Of a stretch of DNA of 64,000 nucleotides, positions 28,780 through 37,999 are shown in pieces. The translations under genes and the position numbers were made by a program. The notes beneath the pieces were generated by a model, which saw nothing but the letters and a program-made list of their open reading frames with translations, was not told the DNA's origin and did not search any database. Within the stretch, counting starts at the first letter, position 1. Every line of letters starts with the position of its first letter. The DNA is from Ectothiorhodospiraceae bacterium 2226 (GTDB lineage: Bacteria > Pseudomonadota > Gammaproteobacteria > GCA-013348725), in assembly GCA_013348725.1 (NCBI GenBank), contig CP054689.1:2538501-2602500 (forward strand), given 5' to 3'.

Positions 28780-29184
28780 ATGAAGACCATCAAGATGACC
28801 GACCTCGGTACGCTCAAGAACGAGCTCAACAAGTACCGCAAGGGCAAGAAGTTCGACATCAATCAGTTCAACCAGATCGCGCGCCTGGCCTGGCTGGGTA
28901 AGATTGTCATGCAACCGCTCGATCCGCTCGCCGAGGACGTGAAGTCGTACCTGCTGTACGCCGACTTTCCCGATCCGGTCAACGATCAGGTGCTGGCCAC
29001 CGACGAGGATCTGATCGGCCGTATGCATATCGTGGACGCGGAGCAGGGCGAGGCGCTCGCGAAGATACTCGAAGAGGGTTTCAAGGAGCGCTTGGCGCTG
29101 GCGCAGGCGCTGCGCGCGCGCGACTTTTATTTCAGCAAGTTCTACGGCAAGAAGGACAAGGCGCGCGGCGACGAGGGCGAATGA
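28780..29184 (+). CDS. Uncharacterised 134-residue protein
   Basis: A soluble, mostly alpha-helical protein with a basic start (LKNELNKYRKGKKFDINQFNQIARLAWLGK) and a very basic end (FYGKKDKARGDEGE). I do not recognise the family. Its stop overlaps the start of the lipoate-ligase gene by 4 bp (ATGA), so it belongs to the same operon and may serve the same process. The ATG follows GAGGTGTGA. No Cys, signal peptide or membrane segment is present. Confidence 0.75.
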   Translation: MKTIKMTDLGTLKNELNKYRKGKKFDINQFNQIARLAWLGKIVMQPLDPLAEDVKSYLLYADFPDPVNDQVLATDEDLIGRMHIVDAEQGEALAKILEEGFKERLALAQALRARDFYFSKFYGKKDKARGDEGE

Positions 29185-30200
29185 GTCGCCAGGCGCGCTG
29201 GCTCGATCTCGGTGAGCTCGACGCCGCGGCCCTGCACGGGGCCTACGCCGGACTCGCCGAGGCGCAGGCACCGGACGCGCCGCCGTTGCTCGTTTGGGCG
29301 CGTTGCCGCGAGCCGCATCTTTGTCTCGGCGCGAGCCAAGGGCTGAGCGCCGAGATCGACGCGCAGGCGTGCCGCGCAGAGCAGGTCCCGGTGCTGCGCC
29401 GTCCGCTCGGCGGCGGCACCGTGTGGGTGGATCACGACCAATGCTGCGTGTTCATGATCTGGCCCAAGCACGTTGCCCCGGCCCGTCACGGTGAGTTGTT
29501 CGAGCGTGCGCTGGCGCCCATGCGCGCCGTGTTCCACGCCTACGGCCTGGCGGCCGAGCGGGTGGGGGTCAGCGACCTGTGGCTCGGCGAACGCAAGCTG
29601 CTCGGTAGCGGCGCGGCGACGCTGGGCGGCTCCATGGTGTTCGGCAGCAGCTTCTTATTGGACTTTCCCGTCGCGCGTTTCGCCCGCCTGATGCGCGCGC
29701 CTTCCGAGACCTATCGGGCCTGGCTCGCCGAGGAACTGGCGCGGGGCATGACGACCTGGTCGGCCCACGCGCCTGCGCCCGCGGCGAGCGACCTCGCGCA
29801 GTGCCTACGCACCGAGGTCGAGCGCGCCCTGGGATGGACATCGGTCTCCGACCAGCCGACGGCCGCCGAGCGGATCGCCATGCAGGAAGCCGCTGCCGAG
29901 GCCGTGGAAGACCTTGAACAGGGCGCGGCGCTGGTGGAGAACGGCATCAAGATCAATCATCATTCCTATTTGATCGAGACCCGCGACGCGGCCGGCGCCT
30001 TGCGCCTGGTGCTACGCCACGGCCGCATCGCGCGCTTGGCGTGCGAGCCGCGTGCCGCGGAGGTGGAGCGCGCGGCACTGGCGTGTGTGCCCGAACATGA
30101 GCGGCTCGTCGCGGCAATGGCGTCACTCGGTGCGGCGGCCGATGGCTGGGCGCGGCGCATCGCCGGTGCGGCGGCGGGTGTGAGGAGGGTATATGGCTGA
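29181..30200 (+). CDS. Lipoate-protein ligase A family protein
   Basis: A 339-residue protein of the biotin/lipoate A/B protein ligase family. Its motifs match LplA: RRPLGGGTVWVDHDQC for the RRxxGGGxVxHD nucleotide/lipoyl loop, and ERKLLGSGAATLGGSMVFGSSFLLDF for the catalytic-Lys and strand region. A C-terminal extension (about 90 residues) resembles an accessory domain. Enzymes of this type attach lipoate to carrier domains; in sulfur oxidisers a dedicated ligase serves the sHdr-LbpA system, but none of those genes is in the window. The target here is unknown. It overlaps its neighbours on both sides, forming a three-gene operon. Confidence 0.82.
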   Translation: MSRQARWLDLGELDAAALHGAYAGLAEAQAPDAPPLLVWARCREPHLCLGASQGLSAEIDAQACRAEQVPVLRRPLGGGTVWVDHDQCCVFMIWPKHVAPARHGELFERALAPMRAVFHAYGLAAERVGVSDLWLGERKLLGSGAATLGGSMVFGSSFLLDFPVARFARLMRAPSETYRAWLAEELARGMTTWSAHAPAPAASDLAQCLRTEVERALGWTSVSDQPTAAERIAMQEAAAEAVEDLEQGAALVENGIKINHHSYLIETRDAAGALRLVLRHGRIARLACEPRAAEVERAALACVPEHERLVAAMASLGAAADGWARRIAGAAAGVRRVYG

Positions 30201-30582
30201 ACCGACCGTCGAGAAGCGCCTGCAGCGCAAGTTCATCGTCATGACGGCGGACGAGGACATGCAGGCACGCCTGCAGCGACACATCGAGCCGGGATGGGAG
30301 ATGGTGGTCACCACCGATCTCAGCGATCTGGGTGACTGGAACGACATACTGCTGTACCGCTTTCTACTGATCGACCTCGACGAGGTCGATGCCTTCGACC
30401 CGCTGGACGTGATTGGCATGATCCGGCGCGAGCTGATGCTCAATATCGCGGTGTTTTGTTTTGGCGGCGACGAGGTGATACGCGACGAAATGCGGCTTGC
30501 GCGCGCCGATCGCTTCTTCGAGCGCGAGGAGATGGTGGAGCGTTTGCCGGAGTTTCTGCGCCAATACGGCTGGGGCGGGTAG
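30193..30582 (+). CDS. Uncharacterised 129-residue protein, receiver-like fold
   Basis: The pattern KFIVMTADEDMQARLQRHI, YRFLLIDLDEVDAFDPLDVIGMIRREL, NIAVFCFGG, and then a helical end is that of a response-regulator receiver (beta-alpha repeats with an Asp at the end of strand 3). Key receiver residues such as the acidic pair after strand 1 and the Lys after strand 5 are absent or unclear, so phosphorylation is doubtful. It overlaps the lipoate-ligase gene by 8 bp and ends 5-10 bp before the repeat array. Confidence 0.65.
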   Translation: MAEPTVEKRLQRKFIVMTADEDMQARLQRHIEPGWEMVVTTDLSDLGDWNDILLYRFLLIDLDEVDAFDPLDVIGMIRRELMLNIAVFCFGGDEVIRDEMRLARADRFFEREEMVERLPEFLRQYGWGG

Positions 30583-30589
30583 GGGCGGG

Positions 30590-31022
30590 CACATCCCTGT
30601 GCCGCTTTGCGTGGTCTGAGAACGCCAGGATGGCGTTATCCAGACCTTCCCGCGGCACAGGGAAGTGCCGCCGTGATCGACGGCTGCAAGCCGTGGATCA
30701 CGAAGCAAAGCGAAAACCACGCTTTTCGCTTTGCGTGGTCTGAGAACGCCAGGATGGCGTTATTCAGACCTTCCCGCGGCACAGGGATGTGCCGCCGTGA
30801 TCGACGGCTGCAAGCCGTGGATCACGAAGCAAAGCGAAAACCACGCTTTTCGCTTTGCGTGGTCTGAGAACGTCAGGATGGCGTTATTCAGACCTTCCCG
30901 CGGCACAGGGAAGTGCCGCCGTGATCGACGGCTGCAAGCCGTGGATCACGAAGCACAGCGAAAACCACGATTTTCGCTTTGCGTGGTCTGAGAACGCCAG
31001 GATGGCGTTATTCAGACCTTCT
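30590..31022. repeat. Tandem array of 124-bp multi-hairpin units
   Basis: Successive copies start (at GGTCTGA) at 30613, 30737, 30861 and 30985, an exact 124-bp period, with the fourth cut short. Each unit holds four stems in series; for the copy at 30737: GGTCTGA/TCAGACC enclosing AACGCC/GGCGTT (30737-30770), GCGGCACA/TGTGCCGC (30776-30795), GTGATC-ACGGCT/AGCCGT-GATCAC (30797-30825) and a 12-bp stem GCAAAGCGAAAA/TTTTCGCTTTGC (30829-30858). Unpaired bases are few. Open frames of 86 residues running through the units have no coding value. The array fills the gap between two convergent genes. Confidence 0.92.
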
Positions 31023-31030
31023 AATAGCCA

Positions 31031-31351
31031 TCAGCCGATCCAGTCGTGCTCCATGACGTCCAGGCGGATGTCCTGCTTGAAGGTCTCGCCGCTGCCCTCG
31101 ACCACCAGGGTGCCCAGGCGCACGCCCGCGGTGGGGTAGGCGACCTTGCACTCGAAGGTGCCGGGCAGCGAAACGCTCTTCTCGCACACCGCGTTGCCGT
31201 CCACTTCGAAGCGGCACTTGGCCGTCCCGGTGCCGCCCATCAGCGCCTGGATGCGGAACTCCTTGTTGATGCTGCGACGGTAGAATTCCGGATCGCGATT
31301 CGCGTTGTACTGCAGGTTGTTCACCTTGACCAGCTTGACCAGCTTTTGCAT
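31031..31351 (-). CDS. Uncharacterised 106-residue protein
   Basis: A small protein with a short helical start and then alternating hydrophobic/polar strands (FRIQALMG, AKCRFEVDG, TFECKVAYP, LGTLVVEG, FKQDIRLDV), suggesting an immunoglobulin-like beta sandwich. Three Cys (AKCRFE, VCEKSV, ECKVAY) could be functional. The Shine-Dalgarno GAGGAC is clear. It has no signal peptide. A SoxZ-like identity was considered and rejected. The gene is monocistronic; its 3' end is 8 bp from the hairpin array. Confidence 0.7.
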   Translation of the reverse strand: MQKLVKLVKVNNLQYNANRDPEFYRRSINKEFRIQALMGGTGTAKCRFEVDGNAVCEKSVSLPGTFECKVAYPTAGVRLGTLVVEGSGETFKQDIRLDVMEHDWIG

Positions 31352-31569
31352 GACAGTCCTCGACTTGAAGCAGCGACTTTTGAAAGCGGTAGGTTCGCGC
31401 GCTCGCGCGCAAAGCTATCTAATGTTTTGTATGGTGACGGCGGCGCGGGGCGGCCGCAGGGCCGGCGCCGGTGTATCTAGAATATTAGTTGAGTATAATA
31501 TGCGGAATTATAACCCCATCTTTCGCGCTTGCGTAATCCTTCGCAGCGTACCCACACGAGGGCCAGGCG

Positions 31570-31974
31570 ATGACGGAAAACGAACGACTGGCGGAGCGCT
31601 TCGAGGAACTGGACGCGCGCATTAGCGGTCTTGAAGCGCAACTGACCGAGTCGACCGAGCTCAGCATCGATCAGACGCTGCCCGAAGCGAGCGCCATCGC
31701 CCGCGACCTGCTCCGCGCGTACGCCGAGCATGGCGGCAAGGACATGCCCGACACCGACGACCTGCTGGAGACCCAGAAGGCCTTCGTGAAGGGCGACCCC
31801 AGCCTCAACGCGGTGCGCGACAACGTACGCGAACTGGTGTACTACCGCAACTGCATCGACATGGACCGCCGCGACGCGCTGCCCAAGGCGGCGGAACGCA
31901 TGGCGGTGCGCACCGCGCGCCACATCTATCTTTACCTACGCACCCGCGCCGCGCAGGAAGGGCGTCTGGACTGA
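31570..31974 (+). CDS. Uncharacterised 134-residue protein upstream of cbbQ-cbbO
   Basis: A helical protein with an N-terminal heptad-like segment (MTENERLAERFEELDARISGLEAQL) that probably forms a short coiled coil. It contains no recognisable catalytic motif. Its stop is 26 bp from the cbbQ start, so it is probably the first gene of the unit. An AT-rich stretch with TATAAT at 31494-31499 lies upstream and is a possible -10 element, although no good -35 box is visible. Confidence 0.72.
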   Translation: MTENERLAERFEELDARISGLEAQLTESTELSIDQTLPEASAIARDLLRAYAEHGGKDMPDTDDLLETQKAFVKGDPSLNAVRDNVRELVYYRNCIDMDRRDALPKAAERMAVRTARHIYLYLRTRAAQEGRLD

Positions 31975-32000
31975 CCCACAGCCGTTAAGGATCTGAATCC

Positions 32001-32879
32001 ATGAAGAAACTGATGGACCGCATCCGCGGCGTCGAGCGCGACGTCGTGCAGGCGCCCGCCGAGGGCGACGCCCCGTTTTACGCCGCGCAGGGCGACGAGG
32101 TCGAGATCTTCCTGGCCGCCCACAAGAAGCGCCTGCCGGTGATGCTCAAGGGGCCCACCGGCTGCGGCAAGACCCGCTTCCTGGAGCACATGGCGCACCG
32201 CCTCGGCCAGCCGCTGGTCACGGTCTCCTGCCACGAAGACCTCACCAGCTCCGACCTGGTGGGCCGCTTCCTGCTCGAAGGCGAGAGCACGGTGTGGCAG
32301 GACGGGCCGCTCACCCGCGCGGTGAAGGAAGGCGCGATCTGCTACCTCGACGAGATCGTCGAGGCGCGCACCGACACCACGGTGGTCATCCACCCGCTCA
32401 CCGACCACCGCCGCCAGCTGCCGCTGGAGAAGAAGAGCCAGGTGATCGAGGCGCACCCGGACTTCATGCTGGTGATCTCCTACAACCCCGGCTACCAGAC
32501 CGTGCTCAAGGATCTGAAACCCTCCACCAAGCAGCGCTTCGTGGCGATGCAGTTCGACTACCCGAACGAGGCGATCGAGCGCGAGATCGTGCGCAACGAA
32601 TCGGGCGGCCTGGACGAGGACGTGCTGAACCGCCTCGTGGCGGCCGGTCGCAAGGCGCGCACGCTGAAGGACCACGGCCTGGAGGAGGCGACCTCCACGC
32701 GTGCGCTGGTCTACGCCGGCGAGCTGATCAATGCCGGCCTCGATCCCATCACCGCCTGCCGCGCGGCCATGGTGCAGCCCATCACCGACGATCCCGAACT
32801 CGCCGAGGCGCTGATGGAGATCGTGCGCGCACACTTCGCCGAGGACAGTGAATCGGCCGAGGCGCACGCCGGCTCATGA
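32001..32879 (+). CDS. cbbQ: MoxR-type AAA+ ATPase of the CbbQ/NirQ/NorQ family
   Basis: A 292-residue AAA+ protein with Walker [11 protein letters not shown], Walker B AICYLDEI, and the family patterns [17 protein letters not shown] and VISYNPGYQ. CbbQ forms a ring that, with its VWA partner CbbO, remodels inhibited Rubisco; close relatives NorQ/NirQ act on nitric-oxide reductase. The next gene overlaps by 4 bp and encodes the partner. No Rubisco or nor gene lies within the window, so the client is not determined. Confidence 0.85.
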   Translation: MKKLMDRIRGVERDVVQAPAEGDAPFYAAQGDEVEIFLAAHKKRLPVMLKGPTGCGKTRFLEHMAHRLGQPLVTVSCHEDLTSSDLVGRFLLEGESTVWQDGPLTRAVKEGAICYLDEIVEARTDTTVVIHPLTDHRRQLPLEKKSQVIEAHPDFMLVISYNPGYQTVLKDLKPSTKQRFVAMQFDYPNEAIEREIVRNESGGLDEDVLNRLVAAGRKARTLKDHGLEEATSTRALVYAGELINAGLDPITACRAAMVQPITDDPELAEALMEIVRAHFAEDSESAEAHAGS

Positions 32880-35392
32880 GCGAGCAGGACGACCTGCTCG
32901 CCATCGAGGAGGTCCTACAGGAACTGGAGCAGATCAGCTTCGTCGCGCACCGCGACGCGCGCGAGGCGCTGCCCGCCATCCAGGCGCACGGCGCGGCCGA
33001 CACGCTGCTGTGGCTGCGCACCGCGCGCGATCTCTTCACCCATGATCGCGATGCGGGCAAGTCCTTCATCCGCGCCAGCGCCGACACCGCCGCGCGCACC
33101 GGCACCGTGCGCGCCTGGACCGAGCAGGCCTTGTCCTTCAACCGCTGGCGCGGCTCCTGGAAGGCGCTGGACGGCTACATGGAGCAGGCCGGTGCGGTGC
33201 ACGAGGCCTGGGGCGCCGCGGGCCAGCAGCGCTGGTACGAGATCGGCTACGGCTGGCTGGAGCGTCACCTGGACTCCGGCGCGGCCTATTTTCGCACCCC
33301 CTTCAAGGAGCTTGGCGGGCGCGAGGGCATCGAGGGCGTCGAGGCCCTGATGGCGCCCGCCGAGAGCCTGTTCCGCGAGCGGCGCCTGGCACTCGGCAGC
33401 TACCTCGGCGGTGCGCTGCGCGTGCGCCGCCTGGTGGGGCTGGCCGGTATCGAGCCCTGGGCGCGGCGCGGTGCCGACATCCTGCAGGCCGGTCGCACGC
33501 GCGGCGAGGCCTATTTCCGCCTCGAGAGCGAGGAGAGCATCGCGCTGCTGCTCGACAGCGTGCCGGGCGTGCGCCTGCGCGAGCAGCGCCGGCTGCTGCA
33601 ACTCCTTTTGTATGCGTGGTTCGGCGAGGACTTCCCGCTGGAGGACAGCGCGTGGACGCCCGACCAGGGCCGCGCCATGATCGAGACCGACGGCCAGGCG
33701 CTGTTCCTGCCGGTGGTGCTGCCGGGGCGCGAGGAGGCGCTGCTCGCGGTGCTGCACGCGGGCGCGCACCTGCGCTTCGACAGCTACGAGCGGCGCCACA
33801 TCGAGGCGCTGTTCCAGGAAGCGGGCATGGCGCACCCGCCGCTCGATGCCGACCAGCGCATCACCTGGCGCCCGCTGTTCGCCCGCTTCGGCGACGACCT
33901 GCTGCGCTTCCAGGTGCTGTTCGACATCTGCGAGGACCTGCGCGTGGACGCCGCCGCGGCGCGCCTCATCCCCGGCTATGGCGCGCGCCTGCGCCGCCTC
34001 GCCGCGCAGGCCGAGCCGCCCGACGGCGCGCCGGGCCGGTACATCGAATTCGCGCGCGAGACGCTCGCCGCCATCGGGCACGCAGAGCGCGCGCCCGCGG
34101 GCCTGCGCGGCCTGCTCGACGAACAGGCCACCATCGTGGACGCCTTCCGTACCGCGCTCGCGCTGTACGAGCAGGGCGATTTCCCAACGCTCACGCTGGA
34201 CAACGTGCGCGAGGCCTACCTGCCCGCGCGCGGCATCAACGCCGCGCGGCCGGTGTACCCGCGCCGACGCTTGGAGGGCAGCCCCGAAGAGGACGGTTTC
34301 GCCGCGGGCAAGGAGATGGTCAACCCGGAGGAAAAGCCCAAGGCCCAGGAGGTCCCCAAGGACGCCTCGGGCGGCGACCCCGATTTTGACATCCCGCCCG
34401 AGGACACGGCGGGGCAGGGCGGGCGCGTCGGTGTGGGTATCCCGCAGCCGGCGGTGGTGTACGGGCGCGGGCGCGGCCACCAGGGCGAGCGCAGCGGGCG
34501 CGCCTACCGCGAGTGGGATTACCGCGACAATGCCTTCAAGCTCGATTGGGCCTGGGTGCAGGAGCGCGAGCTGGAGGAGAGCGATCCGGCGCGCGCCGAG
34601 GCCATCTTCGCGAAACACGCCAATGTGCAAAAGCGCCTGCGCCGCGCCCTGCAGATGCAGCGCCCGACGCGGCTGTCGCCGCTGCGCCGCCAGATGGACG
34701 GCGACGAGCTCGACCTCGAGGCGACCATGGAGTACGTCACCGAGAAGCGCATCGGCCGCTCGCCGCGCCCGCACGTCTATAAGCGCCGCGCCGTGCGCCA
34801 GCGGGAGAGCGCGGTGCTGCTGCTCGCCGACCTGTCCACCTCCATAATGGCGGACGTGCCCAAGGACCAGGGCGAGGGCAAGGTGGTGGATCGCCTGCGC
34901 GCGGGGCTGATGCTGTTCGCCGAGGCCCTGGACGCGGTGGGCGACCCCTGTGCCATCGCCGGCTTCGCCTCCAAGTACCGCGACAACGTGAGCTACTACC
35001 CCATCAAGCGCTTCGACGAGCCGCTCACCAGCGCCATCCGCGCGCGCATGGCGGGCGTCACCGGGCGCCTCGCCACGCGCATGGGCGCCGCCATCCGCCA
35101 CGCGGTGGCGACGTTTGACGCCCCCTCGCAGCGCCGCCTGTTGCTGATCCTCTCGGACGGTCGTCCCGCCGACTACGACGACGGCGGCGACGAGCGCTAC
35201 CTGCACGAGGACACGCGCATGGCCGTGAAAGAGGCCTTGGATGCCGGGGTGCACCCGTTTTGTGTCACGCTGGACGCGCGCGGCGGGGAGTACCTGCCCG
35301 CGATCTTCGGCCCCGGACACTACTTGATACTCGACCACGTGGACGACCTGCCCAAGCGCCTGCCCGAGGTCTACCTGCGCCTGCGGCGTTGA
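32876..35392 (+). CDS. cbbO: CbbO/NorD-type VWA-domain protein
   Basis: An 838-residue partner of the CbbQ-type ATPase. The N-terminal ~600 residues are helical and unique to the family. A C-terminal von Willebrand A domain begins near residue 640 and has the metal-ion-dependent adhesion site DLSTSIM (DxSxS), the Thr region [11 protein letters not shown], and [12 protein letters not shown] with the third site Asp. The acidic low-complexity stretch around residues 480-540 ([25 protein letters not shown]) may be a linker. CbbO binds the client (Rubisco in CbbQO) through this domain. Symbol and client rest on family resemblance. Confidence 0.82.
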   Translation: MSEQDDLLAIEEVLQELEQISFVAHRDAREALPAIQAHGAADTLLWLRTARDLFTHDRDAGKSFIRASADTAARTGTVRAWTEQALSFNRWRGSWKALDGYMEQAGAVHEAWGAAGQQRWYEIGYGWLERHLDSGAAYFRTPFKELGGREGIEGVEALMAPAESLFRERRLALGSYLGGALRVRRLVGLAGIEPWARRGADILQAGRTRGEAYFRLESEESIALLLDSVPGVRLREQRRLLQLLLYAWFGEDFPLEDSAWTPDQGRAMIETDGQALFLPVVLPGREEALLAVLHAGAHLRFDSYERRHIEALFQEAGMAHPPLDADQRITWRPLFARFGDDLLRFQVLFDICEDLRVDAAAARLIPGYGARLRRLAAQAEPPDGAPGRYIEFARETLAAIGHAERAPAGLRGLLDEQATIVDAFRTALALYEQGDFPTLTLDNVREAYLPARGINAARPVYPRRRLEGSPEEDGFAAGKEMVNPEEKPKAQEVPKDASGGDPDFDIPPEDTAGQGGRVGVGIPQPAVVYGRGRGHQGERSGRAYREWDYRDNAFKLDWAWVQERELEESDPARAEAIFAKHANVQKRLRRALQMQRPTRLSPLRRQMDGDELDLEATMEYVTEKRIGRSPRPHVYKRRAVRQRESAVLLLADLSTSIMADVPKDQGEGKVVDRLRAGLMLFAEALDAVGDPCAIAGFASKYRDNVSYYPIKRFDEPLTSAIRARMAGVTGRLATRMGAAIRHAVATFDAPSQRRLLLILSDGRPADYDDGGDERYLHEDTRMAVKEALDAGVHPFCVTLDARGGEYLPAIFGPGHYLILDHVDDLPKRLPEVYLRLRR

Positions 35393-35660
35393 GGGCCCGA
35401 GCTTTGCGGGGGAGGGTCGGGGAGGGGGCCGCGCCGCAGGCGCGGGGAAGTTCCCGCCCGCTGACGCAGGCGGCCCTCCCCCTAGCCCCCTCCCGCGAGC
35501 GGGAGGGGGGGCTGAACGGCGGGAGGCGCGCGGCCCGCGAGGCCGAGGTGGAATACGCCGCCGGCGCGGCTCTCCCTCCCCCGCGCGCGGCGCGGGGGAG
35601 GGCCGGGGAGGGGGCCGCGCAGCAGGCGCGGCGCGTAACGCATCAGCGAAGGATCACAGT
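35393..35660. repeat. GC-rich intergenic palindromes (CCCTCCCCC type)
   Basis: This 268-bp gap between cbbO and the deacetylase contains two clear inverted repeats: CCCCCTCCC (35486-35494) with GGGAGGGGG (35501-35509), and CCCTCCCCCGCG (35574-35585) with CGCGGGGGAGGG (35591-35602). Both carry the GGGGAGGGGGCCG tail motif seen in the cluster at 55.1-56.0 kb. No gene is seen in it. Confidence 0.75.
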
Positions 35661-36839
35661 TTGAACCAGACCGCCGAACAAGACCGCCCGCCCCTGATCG
35701 CGCCCACGCGCCCCGCGACCTTCATCGGCGCGGCGCGCTACAAGAACCACAGCTACGGCAGCAATCACCCGCTCGGCATTCCGCGCGTGTCGCTCACGGT
35801 GGAGCTCATCCGCACTTACGGGGCGCTCGGTGATGAGGAATACCTCATCGGCCGCAAGGCCACGGTGGCGGAACTGGAGTGGTTTCACACGCGCGAGTAT
35901 GTCGCCGCCATGCAGCGCTGCGAGGCGCTGGGCAAGGTGCTGGACCGCTACCGCAAGCGCCACAACATCGGCAACTTCGAGAACCCGTACTTCCCCGGCT
36001 TTTTCACCACCCCGGCCATCGCCACCGGCTCCAGCGTGCAGGCCGCCGAGCAGGTGCTGGCCGGGCGCACCGCGTTCAACCCGGCGGGCGGCATGCACCA
36101 CGCCATGCCCGAGCAGGCGCGCGGCTTCTGTTACTTCAACGACCCGGCGCTCGGCATCCTGCGCCTGCGTCGCGAGGGCCTGCGCGTGCTGTACCTGGAC
36201 ATCGACGCGCACCACGGCGATGGCGTGGAGTACGCCTTCCGCGATGACCCCGAGGTGGTGACCTGTTCGCTGCACATGGATACGGAATACGCCTACCCCT
36301 TCCAGGGCGGCCGCCTGGACGACACGGGCCCACACGGCAATGCCGTCAACCTGCCGCTGCCGCAGGGCCTGAACGACACCGAGTACCGCACCGTATTCGA
36401 GGCGCTATGGCCGCGTGTGCTGGCGCGCGCGCGCCCCGACGCGGTGGTGCTGCAGGCGGGTACCGACATGCTGTTGCCCGACCCGCTCGGCAAGTTCTCG
36501 ATCTCCACGCAGCTCTTTCTGGAGGTGGTTGCGCGCGTGCTGCGCGATAGCCCGCGCCTGCTGGTGCTGGGCGGCGGCGGCTACCATCCACTGACCCTGG
36601 CGCGCTGCTGGACCGGCGTTTGGGCTATTCTGTCGGGCCGCGACCTGCCCGCGGCCATCCCGGCCGCCGGCGAGGCCCTGCTGCGCGCGGTGGACTGGGA
36701 TCAGGACGAGGACGAGGATTACTTCGAGGCGCTGTTCGCGAGCCGCCTCGACCCCGACCGCGGGGGGGCGGTGCGGGACGACGTACGCGCGCGGCTGGAG
36801 CGGCTGCTCGCGCACCATCCAATGTTGAGAGGTACATGA
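35661..36839 (+). CDS. Histone-deacetylase-family amidohydrolase (AcuC/acetylpolyamine type)
   Basis: A 392-residue class I/II HDAC-fold zinc hydrolase. Active-site landmarks are HHAMPEQARGFCYFND (the paired His and adjacent Phe), YLDIDAHHGDGVEYAF (zinc Asp and His), QAGTDMLLPDPLGKF (second zinc Asp and Leu), and LGGGGYHP with the catalytic Tyr. In bacteria such enzymes deacetylate polyamines or acetyl-lysine; the substrate is not predictable by eye. The start at 35661 is the first ATG. The stop overlaps the ATG of the aldo/keto reductase, indicating a coupled pair. Confidence 0.9.
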   Translation: MNQTAEQDRPPLIAPTRPATFIGAARYKNHSYGSNHPLGIPRVSLTVELIRTYGALGDEEYLIGRKATVAELEWFHTREYVAAMQRCEALGKVLDRYRKRHNIGNFENPYFPGFFTTPAIATGSSVQAAEQVLAGRTAFNPAGGMHHAMPEQARGFCYFNDPALGILRLRREGLRVLYLDIDAHHGDGVEYAFRDDPEVVTCSLHMDTEYAYPFQGGRLDDTGPHGNAVNLPLPQGLNDTEYRTVFEALWPRVLARARPDAVVLQAGTDMLLPDPLGKFSISTQLFLEVVARVLRDSPRLLVLGGGGYHPLTLARCWTGVWAILSGRDLPAAIPAAGEALLRAVDWDQDEDEDYFEALFASRLDPDRGGAVRDDVRARLERLLAHHPMLRGT

Positions 36840-37999
36840 TGCACAAGCCGGAGTTGATCAAGGGACACGCCAATCCGGCGGCGACGCGCGCCTACGCCGA
36901 TGCCCACCTCGGCGACGGGTCGGCGGGCGAAGGGCATTACAGCGACTTTCTCAAGACGCGTATCCGTCTGAGTTCGATCGGCATCGGCACCTTTCCGGGC
37001 GAAGCGACCCCCGAGGTCGACGCCGCGGTGAGCGCCATCGTGGCGCGCGCCCTGCAAAGCGGTATCAACGTGATCGACACCGGCGCGCATTATCGCTACG
37101 GACGCGCGTTGGCGGCGGTGGGCGCGGGGGTGCGCACGGCGCTCGCGGCGGGCGTGCCGCGCGAGGCCATGTTTCTCATCTCCAAGGGCGGTTTTCTCAC
37201 CCTGCGCGGTGGCCCGCCCGAGGACCCGGTGCAATGGTTTCAGCGCGAGATCGTGGGGCAGGGCCTGGGCACCACCGAGGACCTGGCGAACAACGCGCAT
37301 CTGCTGACCCCCGAGTACATCGATTATCAGATCGAACTGAGCCGCACCCTGATGGGCGTCGAGACGCTGGACGCCTTCCTGGTCGACCAGCCCGAGATCC
37401 ACATCCCGGTGATCGGCAAGGGTGCGCTCAACGACAAACTGCTCAAGGTCTACACCCGGCTCGAGCAGGCCGTCTTGGAAGGGCGCATCCGCTGCTACGG
37501 CATCTCGACCTTCAACGGCGAGCGCGTGGAGACCGACGATCCGCTGTTTCAGTCCATCACCTCGCAGCTCGGGCTCGCCGAGAAGGCGGCGCAGGAGGCC
37601 ACCGGGCAGGACGGCGCGCGCCACCATTTCCGTATCCTGCAGATGCCCTTCAATCAGGTGATGCTGGAGGGCTTCACGCGCTTCAACCACGCCACCGGCC
37701 AGGGCAACGTCGCCTCCACCCTGCAGGCGGCGTTTCAGCTCAAGGTGTACGTGATGGCCAGCCACACCATGCTCAAGGGTCACCTCGCGCAGCAATCCGC
37801 CGATGTGGTGCAGCAGGCCCTGGCCACGCTGCCCAGTGCGGCGCAGCGCGCCATTCAGTTCAACCGCTCCACGCCGGGGCTGGGCACCAGCCTGGTCGGT
37901 ATGAGCACGCCGGCCCACCTGGACGACGCGCTCGCGGTGGCGCGCCTCGCGCCGCTGGAGCGCAGCGCCTACCTCGCGATGTTTAGCCGCGCGGAATGA
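36836..37999 (+). CDS. Aldo/keto-reductase-family protein
   Basis: A 387-residue (beta/alpha)8 barrel protein of the AKR superfamily. Visible catalytic residues are Asp81 in VIDTGAHYRYG, Tyr (86 or 88) and Lys117 in ISKGG. The catalytic His normally found in DVYYLHNPE-like sequence is replaced by Asp184 (LVDQPE), so redox activity may be changed. Members of this group often have an extra segment between strands 6 and 7, as here (about residues 230-290). ATG at 36836 overlaps the deacetylase stop. The 3' end lies in a 27-bp tandem repeat that contains the stop codon. Confidence 0.82.
   Translation: MMHKPELIKGHANPAATRAYADAHLGDGSAGEGHYSDFLKTRIRLSSIGIGTFPGEATPEVDAAVSAIVARALQSGINVIDTGAHYRYGRALAAVGAGVRTALAAGVPREAMFLISKGGFLTLRGGPPEDPVQWFQREIVGQGLGTTEDLANNAHLLTPEYIDYQIELSRTLMGVETLDAFLVDQPEIHIPVIGKGALNDKLLKVYTRLEQAVLEGRIRCYGISTFNGERVETDDPLFQSITSQLGLAEKAAQEATGQDGARHHFRILQMPFNQVMLEGFTRFNHATGQGNVASTLQAAFQLKVYVMASHTMLKGHLAQQSADVVQQALATLPSAAQRAIQFNRSTPGLGTSLVGMSTPAHLDDALAVARLAPLERSAYLAMFSRAE

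Noticed and set aside
30590..31022. CRISPR array
   Set aside because: The units are 124 bp with no unique spacers between identical repeats, and no cas genes are present.
30607..31139. Three nearly identical 86-residue open frames and one of 94 residues in the repeat array
   Set aside because: They are made by the 124-bp repeat being open in one frame (124 is not a multiple of three, so each starts anew), they lack Shine-Dalgarno sites, and the structure is explained by hairpins.
31031..31351. SoxZ (thiosulfate oxidation) identity for the 106-residue beta-rich protein
   Set aside because: Size and beta pattern are similar, but no SoxZ motif could be aligned, there is no soxY beside it, and the Cys pattern differs.
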